Positions 35,072 to 44,323 of a stretch of 64,000 nt of DNA are shown here, piece by piece. Under the pieces are notes generated by a model. That model saw nothing but the letters and a program-made list of their open reading frames with translations, was not told where the DNA came from and made no database searches. Both the position numbers and the translations under genes were made by a program. Location of the stretch: the NCBI GenBank assembly GCA_026414765.1, contig JAOAIJ010000019.1, forward strand, positions 116,772-180,771, given 5' to 3'. This DNA comes from Clostridia bacterium (GTDB taxonomy: Bacteria > Bacillota > Clostridia > Acetivibrionales > DSM-27016). Each line of letters starts with the position of its first letter. The stretch's first letter is position 1.

Positions 35072-37339
35072 GTGGATACTTATGTTACACTGGAAGGTAC
35101 AGTAGAAGATATAATTTTTGCCAATGAGGCAAATGGATATACAGTATGTGAATTGAAACATGAAAAGGATATTGTTACTGCTGTAGGGTTTATGCCTTTT
35201 ATTAATATGGGAGAGACTCTGAAGATTACCGGTAAATGGGTTACCCATCCTGATTATGGAGAACAGTTAAAGGTAGAATTATATGAAAAGATTCTTCCAA
35301 AGACCACGGATGCTATTGAGAAATATCTGGCATCCGGTATTATAAAGGGTGTAGGGCCTGCAACGGCAAAAAAAATAGTCGGCAAATTCGGTGAGGATAC
35401 ACTGAACGTGATACAGTTTCAGCCTGAGAAACTGACTGAAATTAAAGGCATAAATATGGATAAGGCTGTTAATATCGGACAAGTCTTTGCCGAACAAAGG
35501 GGCTTAAGAACTGTTGTAATGTTTTTTCAGGAATATGGGATCAGTCCTACATATTCTGCCAAGATATACAAAGTATTCGGTGAGAATACCATAGATACGA
35601 TAAAAGCGAATCCGTACAAGCTTGCGGATGAAATTTTCGGGATAGGTTTTAAAAACTCGGATAAGATTGCACAAAGCCTTGGAATAGATCCTGCTTCAAA
35701 ATACAGGATATGCAGCGGTATTAAGTATATACTGTCTCAGGCTGCATCAAATGGTCATACCTTCATGCCGTCAGAAAAACTCAAAGAATATACTTCCCAG
35801 CTCCTGGAGGTAGAAATCCAAAGTATAGAGGATGCTTTGATTTCATTAATGCTTGATAAAGCAGTATATGTCGAGAGATCGCCGGAGTTTTGTGAGGAAT
35901 ACAGCAAAGTCTACCTAAGCTCCTTTTATTATGCTGAACTTGGTGTCTGCAAAAGGATCATTGAGTTGTCTGAAACCAGTTATAAGGAAGAAGGGGATGA
36001 TTTTGACAAGAAAATAGAGGAGATACAGCTTGAAGAGGGTATATGGCTGGCTGATAGCCAGAAGGAAGCTGTAAAGGAAGCTTTAAGCAGTGGTGTCATG
36101 GTAATAACCGGGGGACCTGGAACTGGAAAGACAACGATTATAAAAAGTATAATCAGACTTCTAAATAAGGAAGGTTATGAAGTAGCACTGGCTGCACCCA
36201 CTGGGAGGGCAGCTAAAAGAATGACTGACGCTACGGGCTTTGAAGCAAAAACCATTCATAGACTCTTGGAAATCGGATATACCGGAGAAGAAACAGAACC
36301 TGTTTTTCTTAAATCCGAATCAAATCCTATAGAGGCTGATGTGGTTATAATAGACGAGATGTCCATGGTCGATATTCTTATTATGAACCATTTGTTAAAG
36401 GCTGTTGCTCATGGAACCAGGCTTATCCTTGTTGGAGATGTAAACCAGCTTCCGTCGGTAGGTGCAGGGAATGTCCTTAAAGACATAATTGACAGCGGAC
36501 TTGTGAAAACTGTTAAGCTTACGGATATATTCAGACAAGCCGAGGAGAGTATGATTATTGTCAATGCTCACAGGATTAATAAAGGAAAGTATCCGTATCT
36601 GAATCTCAAGAATAAGGATTTTTTCTTTATGCAGAGAATCGTAGGCAGCGAAGTTGTCAGAACGATTGTAGAGCTCTGCAAGAAGAGACTTCCTGATTCT
36701 TACGGATATGATCCTATGCGTCATATACAGGTTCTTACCCCTACCCGTAAGGGTGTCATCGGTGTTTCAAATCTTAATATTGAGCTCCAGAAGGTACTGA
36801 ATCCCAGTGATAGGCATAAAAGCGAGAAAGTATTCAGGGATTTTATCTTTCGTGAAGGCGACCGTGTAATGCAGGTTAAGAACAACTATAATCTGCAATG
36901 GCAGAGGGAAGGGAGTACGGTTGTTGAGGGTGTGGGTGTATTTAACGGTGACACAGGAATAATCCAGAAAATCGATAACGAAGAACAAAAGGTAATTGTG
37001 TTGTTTGAGGATGATAAATGTGTAACTTATGACTTTGGTATACTGGATGAATTAGAACCTGCTTTTGCAGTAACTGTTCACAAGAGCCAGGGATCGGAAT
37101 TTCCTGTAGTAATAATACCGGTTTTTCCGGGCCCCAAAATGCTGATGACCCGCAATCTGCTTTATACTGCCATAACAAGAGCCAGAAATTTAGTTATTCT
37201 TGTAGGGGTGGAGAGCATATTAAGCGAAATGATAAATAACGAAAGAGAAGCTCTGCGGTATTCAGGCCTTTCGGAAAAATTGAAAAATTGTTATGCTAAG
37301 CCATTTTTTCCGGATGCTTATCCTGAGACAATAAATTAA
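35072..37339 (+). CDS. recD2: ATP-dependent DNA helicase RecD2
   Basis: The 755-residue protein is the RecBC-independent RecD of Firmicutes, a 5'-3' superfamily 1B helicase. An N-terminal OB-like and helix-hairpin-helix region (about 1-200; GIIKGVGPATAKKIV, EIFGIGFKNSDKIA) precedes the motor: Walker A GGPGTGKTT near 350, AAPTGRAAKRM, DEMSMVD, GDVNQLPSVGAG, and late motifs FAVTVHKSQGSEFP and LYTAITRAR. The start is GTG 35072 after GGAGGG. It abuts, tail to tail, the minus-strand gene at 37340. Confidence 0.96.
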   Translation: MDTYVTLEGTVEDIIFANEANGYTVCELKHEKDIVTAVGFMPFINMGETLKITGKWVTHPDYGEQLKVELYEKILPKTTDAIEKYLASGIIKGVGPATAKKIVGKFGEDTLNVIQFQPEKLTEIKGINMDKAVNIGQVFAEQRGLRTVVMFFQEYGISPTYSAKIYKVFGENTIDTIKANPYKLADEIFGIGFKNSDKIAQSLGIDPASKYRICSGIKYILSQAASNGHTFMPSEKLKEYTSQLLEVEIQSIEDALISLMLDKAVYVERSPEFCEEYSKVYLSSFYYAELGVCKRIIELSETSYKEEGDDFDKKIEEIQLEEGIWLADSQKEAVKEALSSGVMVITGGPGTGKTTIIKSIIRLLNKEGYEVALAAPTGRAAKRMTDATGFEAKTIHRLLEIGYTGEETEPVFLKSESNPIEADVVIIDEMSMVDILIMNHLLKAVAHGTRLILVGDVNQLPSVGAGNVLKDIIDSGLVKTVKLTDIFRQAEESMIIVNAHRINKGKYPYLNLKNKDFFFMQRIVGSEVVRTIVELCKKRLPDSYGYDPMRHIQVLTPTRKGVIGVSNLNIELQKVLNPSDRHKSEKVFRDFIFREGDRVMQVKNNYNLQWQREGSTVVEGVGVFNGDTGIIQKIDNEEQKVIVLFEDDKCVTYDFGILDELEPAFAVTVHKSQGSEFPVVIIPVFPGPKMLMTRNLLYTAITRARNLVILVGVESILSEMINNEREALRYSGLSEKLKNCYAKPFFPDAYPETIN

Positions 37340-37627
37340 CTAAATCCTTTTTGTATCCAAGGTGCTAAAGATATAGTCAAATACGGTTTTGCCAATTTCA
37401 AGCTTTATGTTCTTTATTGTTTCTTCATCCACATCATTCTTTTCCATAAGATAATCAGTATAGTCATCAAAGCAAACTTTAGGAAAAGGGGACATGCGAG
37501 TAAACAATGCTACTGCTTCAGTAACCTCGTAATTTTCACTGCAGAATGAAAATTCCACTTTGTAATTTGGATCAAGTGAATCGCTTCTTATTACTTTTCC
37601 TCTGTACTTAAACAATCCGAATCCCAC
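37340..37627 (-). CDS. Hypothetical protein, paralog of the next gene (copy 2)
   Basis: The 95-residue soluble protein is clearly related to the upstream neighbour: LDPNYKVEF against VDPNYKIKF, ALFTRMSPFPKVCFDDYTDYL against AVFTRKSPLPKIVFDSRTDHL, and IKLEIGKTVFDYI against IELELGKTVLEHI. It looks like a small beta-rich fold followed by a C-terminal helix; no family is recognised. GTG at 37627 opens the frame, but a TTG at 37615 placed after AGGTGGG may be the true start. The recD2 stop is the adjacent base on the other strand. Confidence 0.65.
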   Translation of the reverse strand: MGFGLFKYRGKVIRSDSLDPNYKVEFSFCSENYEVTEAVALFTRMSPFPKVCFDDYTDYLMEKNDVDEETIKNIKLEIGKTVFDYIFSTLDTKRI

Positions 37628-37665
37628 CTGTATTAATTGATTAGGAGGTATATCCCTTAATGCGG

Positions 37666-38052
37666 CTACTTTCTTGAACGGTTAGAGTTGTTCAAGAAAG
37701 TCTTCCTCTGAGGCTCCAGAGGGCCCAAGGGTCCATTGTTTTTGCTTAAGAACTGGTCGGATACCCATAAACTGCTTAAATCGTGGGTGTTGTTTATTAT
37801 GTGCTCCAGTACGGTTTTTCCCAGTTCCAGCTCTATCTTTTTTATAATATCCTGATAAGATGAGGATTTTTTTATTAGATGATCTGTACGGCTGTCGAAC
37901 ACTATTTTGGGGAGTGGGGATTTACGCGTGAAAACCGCTTCACCATCATATATCTCAAATTCATCGCCTTTGTAAGAAAACTTTATTTTGTAATTCGGGT
38001 CGACGGACTCGGTTTTTACTACTTTTCCACTGAACAAAAGCGTTACCCCCAT
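37666..38052 (-). CDS. Hypothetical protein, paralog of the next gene (copy 1)
   Basis: The 128-residue protein shares its first 95 residues with the gene at 37340. The last 30 residues have no counterpart there and are encoded by DNA full of short inverted repeats (around 37668-37740), so this tail may derive from a regulatory or inserted element. The ATG at 38052 lacks a ribosome-binding site; a TTG about eight codons in, after GGGGGT, would mirror the paralog's start. Function unknown. Confidence 0.6.
   Translation of the reverse strand: MGVTLLFSGKVVKTESVDPNYKIKFSYKGDEFEIYDGEAVFTRKSPLPKIVFDSRTDHLIKKSSSYQDIIKKIELELGKTVLEHIINNTHDLSSLWVSDQFLSKNNGPLGPLEPQRKTFLNNSNRSRK
37668..37701. repeat. 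Perfect 12-bp inverted repeat at the 3' end of copy 1
   Basis: ACTTTCTTGAAC (37668-37679) and GTTCAAGAAAGT (37690-37701) flank a ten-base centre, overlapping the last codons of the upstream paralog. Confidence 0.6.
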
Positions 38053-38215
38053 TAATACGTATTGATACTATAATATATTTCAATTTTAACAAAAAAAAGC
38101 AAAGTCATCAATATGTTGCTCATCTGGCGAAAATGAATTTTCAGTATTACATATACATGATAATGCCGATAAAAGGAGTATATGACATGATATGTAAACA
38201 AAAGGATGAATAAAT

Positions 38216-38887
38216 ATGCTTGATGCCATACTGAAAATTATTTTCCCTCCCAGGTGTGCTTTCTGCAATAGTATTTTAAGTACTGAGCCTATTGAGGGAA
38301 TATGTGAAGGATGCTATAAACGAATACCTTTTTTTGTGTGCGACAGCTTGTATATAAACACACCGGGTCAAAGCATATATTATGACAGGGTAATATGCGC
38401 ATGTGAGTATTCAGGGATAATAAAGCAGACACTGATGAAATATAAGTATTTTAATAAACCGTCTTATTATAGGGCTTTTGCAGCAATGTTAAGCAATAGA
38501 CTAAAAAATGTGACAAATTGTCGAAATTTTGATATAATTATTGGTGTACCGCTCTATAAAGGCAGGGAAAAAGACAGGGGATACAATCAGGCACGATTGA
38601 TTTCAAAAGCATTAAGTAAAAAAATGCTTATTCCCGACAAGTCCTGGCTTTTATCCAGGGTTAGGGATACGGGCAACCAAAGCTTATTGACAAAGAAACA
38701 GCGCAGTATAAATATAAGAGATGCATTTAAGGTAAATGACGCAAGTAGGGTTAAGGGCAGGTCAATAATTCTTATCGATGATATATTCACAACCGGAAAT
38801 ACTGTAAATGAATGCAGCAGGGTACTTAAAGAAGCGGGGGCTCTCAGTGTAGTGGTTTGTGTGATTGCATCGGGAAGGAAATATTAG
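38216..38887 (+). CDS. comFC: ComF family phosphoribosyltransferase-like protein
   Basis: The 223-residue protein has an N-terminal zinc finger (Cys-x2-Cys at about 14-17 and 32-35: RCAFCNS, ICEGCYKR) and a C-terminal PRTase domain with GVPLYKGREKDRGYNQA and the PRPP loop IILIDDIFTTGNT near 180-192. ComFC assists DNA uptake in competent Bacillus and Streptococcus. The gene precedes yvyF and the flagellar genes exactly as in B. subtilis. The ribosome-binding site is modest (AAGGATGAA). Confidence 0.92.
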   Translation: MLDAILKIIFPPRCAFCNSILSTEPIEGICEGCYKRIPFFVCDSLYINTPGQSIYYDRVICACEYSGIIKQTLMKYKYFNKPSYYRAFAAMLSNRLKNVTNCRNFDIIIGVPLYKGREKDRGYNQARLISKALSKKMLIPDKSWLLSRVRDTGNQSLLTKKQRSINIRDAFKVNDASRVKGRSIILIDDIFTTGNTVNECSRVLKEAGALSVVVCVIASGRKY

Positions 38888-38932
38888 TGCCGGTAATTAT
38901 TAATTCATAATTAACATTTTGGGGGTATGCTT

Positions 38933-39358
38933 ATGCCTGATGTAAGAAATTGTAGAAGGTGCGGGAAAATTTATAATTATATTGGAGGCGCTCCTATCTG
39001 TCCTGTTTGCAGGGAAATGGATGAAGAGGATTTTAAAAAGGTTAAGGAATATCTGTATAAAAACCCTGGGGCTACTTTATCGGAGGTATCGACAGTACTT
39101 GAAATCAGCGTAGAAAAAATTAAAGGTTATTTAAAAGAGGGAAGGCTGGAAATAATCAATAATGAAGGAAATCTTGTACTGGAATGTGAAAGTTGTGGCA
39201 AAGCTATAAAGACAGGAAGATTCTGCGATGAATGTTCAAAGGGGTTGGCAAAAGATTTTCAGTCTACAGCGAGCCAAATGAGTTCAAGTGCTTCACAGGC
39301 AGAAGCAGCAAAAAAGTCTATTGGTATGAGATATTTAAATAAAGATATAAAAAAATAA
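38933..39358 (+). CDS. yvyF: Flagellar operon protein YvyF
   Basis: The 141-residue protein of the TIGR03826-type family has two zinc-ribbon pairs: NCRRCGKIYNY with CPVCREMD near the N-terminus, and CESCGKAIKTGRFCDECSKGL near 90-110. A helix-turn-helix-like segment (YLYKNPGATLSEVSTVLEIS) lies between them. Function is not well defined; it is always found before flgM. The ATG at 38933 is chosen since GGGGG at 38921-38925 is too close to the ATG at 38927. Confidence 0.88.
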   Translation: MPDVRNCRRCGKIYNYIGGAPICPVCREMDEEDFKKVKEYLYKNPGATLSEVSTVLEISVEKIKGYLKEGRLEIINNEGNLVLECESCGKAIKTGRFCDECSKGLAKDFQSTASQMSSSASQAEAAKKSIGMRYLNKDIKK

Positions 39359-39375
39359 ACTATTAATAAATTTAG

Positions 39376-39408
39376 GCTGTCTTCCGAAATAATGGAGGGC
39401 AGCTTTTT
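39376..39408 (+). terminator. Rho-independent terminator after yvyF
   Basis: GCTGTCTTCC (39376-39385) pairs with GGAGGGCAGC (39394-39403), with one G-U, followed by TTTTT. It separates comFC-yvyF from the flgM operon. Confidence 0.85.
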
Positions 39409-39448
39409 AGTTTATAGCTCTATAATTATTTTTTACTTTAAAAACATG

Positions 39449-39475
39449 TTAATTTATTTTGTAAAAAACCGATAT
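39449..39475 (+). promoter_or_regulatory. Sigma-D (FliA) type promoter of the flgM operon
   Basis: TTAA (39449-39452), 15 bases and ACCGATAT (39468-39475) fit the TAAA-N15-GCCGATAA pattern. The same layout occurs before flagellin at 63154. Confidence 0.55.
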
Positions 39476-39601
39476 TTATAGTGAGAGATAAATTACACAA
39501 GATAAAATGCAAGAATTTAAAATAGATAGTAAACAAATGTAATCCAGATACAGAAAAATGGAATCAATAATTAAGTTATTAAATGAGGGTGAGTGGTAAT
39601 T

Positions 39602-39889
39602 ATGAAAATCTGGGGAGAAATTCCTAAAGTACTTGGAATTTACGATAAGCAGAAAAGTGTAAAAAAAGTTGACTCTGCAGCTGGAGTTGCAGCTAAAAAG
39701 GATGTAGTTTCCATATCCAGCAGTGCGAAAGACTTCCAGACTGTGATGAAAGCTATCAAAGAAACACCTGATGTCAGGCAGGAAAAGGTTTACGAACTTA
39801 GTGAAAAGTACGAAGCGGGCAATTATAACATAAGCGGTAAGGACACTGTTGACAAGATAGTAAAATCCATTTTGGACAAACGGATATAG
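39602..39889 (+). CDS. flgM: Negative regulator of flagellin synthesis (anti-sigma-D factor) FlgM
   Basis: The 95-residue protein holds sigma-D inactive until the hook is complete. The N-half is polar and probably disordered; the C-half has the FlgM core VSISSSAKDFQTVMKAIKETPDVRQEKVYELSEKYEAGNY with the closing helix DKIVKSIL. ATG 39602 follows GAGGGTGAG. It leads the flgM-flgN-flgK operon behind a sigma-D-like promoter, forming the usual feedback. Confidence 0.93.
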   Translation: MKIWGEIPKVLGIYDKQKSVKKVDSAAGVAAKKDVVSISSSAKDFQTVMKAIKETPDVRQEKVYELSEKYEAGNYNISGKDTVDKIVKSILDKRI

Positions 39890-40012
39890 CATACCTTGAG
39901 CAAAAGGCTGCAGACAGTAGAGAATTGCATATGAACAGCAGGATGGAAATATGTTTTGCGGGATGATTATATCCCGCAATAAGTTTATTAAAGGGTAAAT
40001 GGATTATTAAGG

Positions 40013-40525
40013 GTGGTGTGGGTTCTGGATACAAAATTACTTGGTGAATTAATTAATGTGCTCGAACAGGAAAACAGAGTGTATGACAGCATACTAAAGA
40101 TATCGCAAAGCAAAACCAATATTATCGTTGAAGGTAAGGTAAGTGAACTTGAGAATATTGTTAAGCTTGAACAGTCACTTGTGCTTCAAATGGGAAGGCT
40201 TGAAGATATGAGGGAAAAGCTGGTAGAGAAACTGTCCGTACTCTTGAACCTCAAGCCCTCCGAAATAACGGTATCTGAATTGATGAAGCATATTAAGAGT
40301 GATGAGGCACAGAGGCTCAAGGCTTGTCAGGATACCCTTGCAGGGACCGTAAAAGAGCTTAAAAATACAAATGAGCTTAATTCAAAGCTGATAAAAAACT
40401 CTCTGGATTTTATAAACTTTTCAATAAACCTTATTTCGACTACTGATGCAGGGAGTAACAACTATGGAAACACCGGACAGGTTAATGACGGGAAAAGGAA
40501 GAATTTTTTTGATATGAAACTTTGA
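40013..40525 (+). CDS. flgN: Flagellar chaperone FlgN
   Basis: The protein, about 170 residues, is helical with an N-terminal LLGELINVLEQENRVYDSIL and later LEQSLVLQMGRLEDMREKLV, typical of FlgN, the chaperone of FlgK and FlgL. A Ser/Asn-rich tail (about 145-170) ends the chain. The start is uncertain: GTG at 40013 or 40016 has no proper ribosome-binding site, while a CTG at 40025 lies six bases after GGGTGGTG. It is followed by two FlgK genes. Confidence 0.88.
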   Translation: MVWVLDTKLLGELINVLEQENRVYDSILKISQSKTNIIVEGKVSELENIVKLEQSLVLQMGRLEDMREKLVEKLSVLLNLKPSEITVSELMKHIKSDEAQRLKACQDTLAGTVKELKNTNELNSKLIKNSLDFINFSINLISTTDAGSNNYGNTGQVNDGKRKNFFDMKL

Positions 40526-40597
40526 GGACAAGACAATATGTAATAGGAAAAAACCTTTAATTTAGCTATACTTTCCGTTTTTGTGAGGTGAGAAGTC

Positions 40598-42607
40598 ATG
40601 GCAGTAAGCTTTGCCAGTTATGAAATACCCAAATCCGGTTTATTTGTCAATGAACGTGGGTTATATGTAACCGGACACAATATATCGAATGTAAACACTC
40701 CGGGATATGTAAGGCAGCAGGCCATGATTACTACAGGGCCTTATCAGAATGAGGTGAATAAATATGGCTCCTTCCAATTGGGTCTTGGTGCGGATATACA
40801 ACAAATACGCCAGATTAGGCATGCCTTTTTAGATAATATGTACAGGCAGGAGAATACTACATTAGGATACTGGGAGTCTCGTAATAAAGCATTACAGGAT
40901 GTGCAGTCAATTCTTGGAGAGCCAATGGGTGCAGGTATGCAGAATGTTATGAACCAGTTTTGGGATTCTTGGCAGGAATTGTCCAAATCGCCCGACAGCC
41001 TTACAGTGAGAGCGCTGGTCAGACAAAGAGGAGAAGCTCTTGCCTATCACATCAATCATGTAGGCTCACAACTAAATAAATTACAGAATGATATAAATAA
41101 AGAAATAGGTGTACGTATAGATGAAATCAATCAGATTACAGGACAGATTTCAAATCTCAATATAGAGATAATGAAGGTGGAAGTGTCCAAAGATACCGCA
41201 AATGACCTTCGTGACCAGAGAAATACACTCGTGGACAGGTTATCCAAGCTGGTAAATGCCGAGGTTTATGAGATGCAGGATGGGCAGTTGGATGTTACTC
41301 TTGGAGGATACTTCCTTGTAAGCAAAGGTATACAAACCAGACTTTATGCCGGTGAGAGCAAAGCAGGAGGGCTTTTCTATGTGCCTAAGATTCAGGGAAC
41401 CGATACGGAAGTACCCTTAAGAAACGGTTCTCTTAAGGGCTTGATGGAAGCTAGAGGCGAAGTATTCGGGGCAACCGGAAGCGTAGAGAATGGAAGCCCT
41501 TATGACAAAATTGATCTGGTCTTTGCAGTAAATAGAGATACGACAGCTGCACAAAAAGCAGATATCATTGCTAATGCAACAGCTCTTGTTAATGATTACA
41601 GAGCAAAAGGAATAGATGTAAAATTGGGGCTGGTGGATTTTGATTCATCAGGTTACAGTACGCCGGCCTTTTCCTCTGATCTGGCGGATTTCACCGGCAG
41701 AGTGAATGCAATTACATATAATGCTACCGCAAATGGGCAGGGGCTTGAAGCCTTAAAAGCAGCAGAGAATCTGCAATTTAGGGGCAATGCATTCAAACAG
41801 TTTGTGTTGGTTACTAACTCCCAGCTGGGCACAGGCACGCTTGATGTGGCAACAATGGCAAAAGAACTTAATAATTTAGGGATAAATACTTCCATAATAG
41901 GCGCTACAGGTGCGGTACAGGCCCAGTTGTCCCCCATAGCAGCAGAGTCAGGTAATAATTATTATGATATAGGTAATATTTCAGCGTTGTCCGGCAATAT
42001 GTACAACGAAATAAGGGATGGTATTTACAATAATATCTATAATACACAGAATGTTATTTCTGATTTGAAAAATAAGCTAAATCTCCTGGTAAATGTAATG
42101 GCAAGAGAGGTAAACAGCTTGCATAGAAGCGGAAAGACTCTCAGTGGCAACAACGGAGGAAACTTCTTTACAGTCATAGACAGTTCGTTGCCTATGGAGA
42201 TGGGGAATATTAAGCTCAGTGATGATTTGATAAATCTGAATAATATTGTTGCATCCAACAGTACAGCAAACGGTGATAATACAATAGCACTCAGGATAGC
42301 AAACATGAGGCATGACCCTTTGATAGGAAAATCCAGTGAAGCTGTGAGTTTGGATGACTTCTACAGATCGATAATACTAAGCGTAGGGAACAATGGAAAC
42401 GATGCAGACAGGATTTCTGACAACCAGAGGAAACTGGTAAGCTCTGCAGATGCTCACAGGCAATCCATAGCCGGGGTATCAATGGATGAAGAAATGACAA
42501 ATATGATGAAGTACAAATTTGCCTATGATGCATCTTCGAGGGCATTAAATGTGATAGACGAAATGATCCAAACCGTTATAGAGAGAATGGGAACGGTAGG
42601 AAGGTAA
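40598..42607 (+). CDS. flgK: Flagellar hook-associated protein FlgK with inserted von Willebrand A-like domain
   Basis: FlgK joins hook and filament. This copy has 669 residues, longer than usual. The conserved N-part (about 1-300: ERGLYVTGHNISNVNTPGY, ANDLRDQRNTLVDRLSKLVNAEVYE, NGSLKGLMEARG) and C-part (about 478-669: NKLNLLVNVMAREVNSLHRSG, VSMDEEMTNMMKYKFAYDASSRALNVIDEM) are normal. Between them, residues about 303-475 form a vWA-like fold: DLVFAVNRDTT (306-316), KLGLVDFDSS, GQGLEALKAAENL, KQFVLVTNSQ (401-409) and INTSIIGAT. The metal-site residues are changed (Asn312, Asp314, Thr316, Asn407), so metal binding is doubtful. A second, ordinary FlgK follows. Confidence 0.93.
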   Translation: MAVSFASYEIPKSGLFVNERGLYVTGHNISNVNTPGYVRQQAMITTGPYQNEVNKYGSFQLGLGADIQQIRQIRHAFLDNMYRQENTTLGYWESRNKALQDVQSILGEPMGAGMQNVMNQFWDSWQELSKSPDSLTVRALVRQRGEALAYHINHVGSQLNKLQNDINKEIGVRIDEINQITGQISNLNIEIMKVEVSKDTANDLRDQRNTLVDRLSKLVNAEVYEMQDGQLDVTLGGYFLVSKGIQTRLYAGESKAGGLFYVPKIQGTDTEVPLRNGSLKGLMEARGEVFGATGSVENGSPYDKIDLVFAVNRDTTAAQKADIIANATALVNDYRAKGIDVKLGLVDFDSSGYSTPAFSSDLADFTGRVNAITYNATANGQGLEALKAAENLQFRGNAFKQFVLVTNSQLGTGTLDVATMAKELNNLGINTSIIGATGAVQAQLSPIAAESGNNYYDIGNISALSGNMYNEIRDGIYNNIYNTQNVISDLKNKLNLLVNVMAREVNSLHRSGKTLSGNNGGNFFTVIDSSLPMEMGNIKLSDDLINLNNIVASNSTANGDNTIALRIANMRHDPLIGKSSEAVSLDDFYRSIILSVGNNGNDADRISDNQRKLVSSADAHRQSIAGVSMDEEMTNMMKYKFAYDASSRALNVIDEMIQTVIERMGTVGR

Positions 42608-42618
42608 GGTGCTAGGGT

Positions 42619-44277
42619 ATGAGGGAAGGGTTTTTTGGTTTAAATATTGCTACCAGAGGGTTGTATACAGCCCAGAGAGGCTTGGATATTGTAAATCATA
42701 ATCTAAACAATGTAAATACACCTGGATATTCAAGACAGCAGGCAGTACAGGCAGCTGCAAAGCCCATGCCCATATATGATGGTACCGGAATGCTTGGAAC
42801 AGGGTCTGATGTAACAGCCATAAATAGGGTAAGGGATGAATATCTGGATTTTAAATACTGGAGTGAAAATGTATCTTTTGGTGAATGGTCAATGAAGAGC
42901 ACACTGCTGGAAGATATAGAAACAACTTTTAACGAGCCTTCAAACAGTGGTTTTACAAAAATACTTGATGAATTTTTTTCTTCTCTGCAAGAACTTGGGA
43001 AAGATCCAAGCAGTTCAGCGGTAAGAGCGCTTGTAAGGGAGAGGGGAGTAACTGTTGCAAAATACTTTAACAGTGTTGCTACTCACTTCGAAAAATTGCA
43101 GGCTGACATTAATGATATGATTAAAACCAAGGTTGGTGAAGTAAACTCTATAGCTACCCAGATTCAGCAGCTGAACAGGCAGATCTATAGTGGAGAACTG
43201 GACGGAAACACAGCTAATGATTTACGGGATCAAAGAGGGGTTCTTGTAGATAAATTATCCAAAATAATAAACATAGAAGCCAATGAGGTAGTGGCCGGTA
43301 AACTGCCAAGCGGCAAGGATGACAAGCATTTCGTTGTAACCATAAGCGGTAAAGCCCTTATTGACCATTTCCATATGAGCAAGCTGAGTGTAACAGCAAG
43401 AAAAGAAAAGCTTAATGAGGAAGAAGATGTACAGAACCTTTATGAAATAGGCTGGGAAGATGGAAATACTTTAGAGGTTAAAGGTGGTGAGTTGAAGGGC
43501 TGCCTGGACGTAAGAGATGGAAATGAAGGGGAGCCTGTAAGTCCTGATTATGAAGGGTCTATGAGCAAAACCCCAATATATAAGGGAATCCCCTTTTATG
43601 TCAAAAAAATGAACCAGTTCGTCAGAACTTTTGCCATGGCTATTAATGAGGGTTATATAGACAGAAATAACAGCGGTGCGATAGAAATGGTTGAAGACGG
43701 AAAAGGGCATGCCGACGGTTATGGTGTAGATCCTGACGGGGCAGGACCTAAAACCGCTGTCACCGGGATAAGGTTTTTTACCAGGACAGGAAGTAATGGA
43801 AAGCCGGAGGATACTGCTGCATTCCTGAATGGTGCAGGCACAATAGCAGATATTTCTGCAAGGTATAAAAACGTAACGGCAAAGAATTTTTCTGTGGGAG
43901 CGGATATTATTAACGATTATAGCAACATTGCAGCATCGGATAACCCCTCTCAGGTAGGAAATATAGTTAACCTAAACAGCTTGCTGAAAATGAGGCATGA
44001 CTCACAGATGTTTACAGAGGGTGCTCCGGAGGATTTTATGAAATCAATGATAGCTACATTAGGTATTGACTCCCAGCAGGCTGTAAGAATTTCGGCAAAT
44101 CAGCAGGTGATTGTAAAGCAGGTGGAAAATAGAAGGCTTTCCGACTCAGGTGTATCCATTGATGAAGAAATGACAAACCTGGTTAAGTTCCAGCATGCTT
44201 ACAATGCGTCGGCAAAAATGATAACCACAATGTCTGAGGTTTATGATACTTTGATTAATAAGCTGGGTGTAGGTTAG
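42619..44277 (+). CDS. flgK: Flagellar hook-associated protein FlgK, second copy
   Basis: The 552-residue protein starts with LNIATRGLYTAQRGLDIVNHNLNNVNTPGYSRQQ and contains ANDLRDQRGVLVDKLSKIINIEA, and ends with the FlgK coil VSIDEEMTNLVKFQHAYNASAKMITTMSEVYDTLINKLG. The central part (about 260-440) differs completely from the first copy: there is no vWA domain but a different, Gly/Asp-rich module (GKGHADGYGVDPDGAGPK). Eleven bases separate the two genes. Two filament-junction variants may be alternatives or form mixed rings. Confidence 0.93.
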   Translation: MREGFFGLNIATRGLYTAQRGLDIVNHNLNNVNTPGYSRQQAVQAAAKPMPIYDGTGMLGTGSDVTAINRVRDEYLDFKYWSENVSFGEWSMKSTLLEDIETTFNEPSNSGFTKILDEFFSSLQELGKDPSSSAVRALVRERGVTVAKYFNSVATHFEKLQADINDMIKTKVGEVNSIATQIQQLNRQIYSGELDGNTANDLRDQRGVLVDKLSKIINIEANEVVAGKLPSGKDDKHFVVTISGKALIDHFHMSKLSVTARKEKLNEEEDVQNLYEIGWEDGNTLEVKGGELKGCLDVRDGNEGEPVSPDYEGSMSKTPIYKGIPFYVKKMNQFVRTFAMAINEGYIDRNNSGAIEMVEDGKGHADGYGVDPDGAGPKTAVTGIRFFTRTGSNGKPEDTAAFLNGAGTIADISARYKNVTAKNFSVGADIINDYSNIAASDNPSQVGNIVNLNSLLKMRHDSQMFTEGAPEDFMKSMIATLGIDSQQAVRISANQQVIVKQVENRRLSDSGVSIDEEMTNLVKFQHAYNASAKMITTMSEVYDTLINKLGVG

Positions 44278-44323
44278 GAAAAGTTCAGCCCTCCATGAGG
44301 GAGGGGTAGAGGTGGTGTAGATT

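Noticed and set aside
39476..39979. 167-residue minus-strand frame over flgM
   Set aside because: flgM is clear in the other strand; the frame has no ribosome-binding site and covers the sigma-D promoter.
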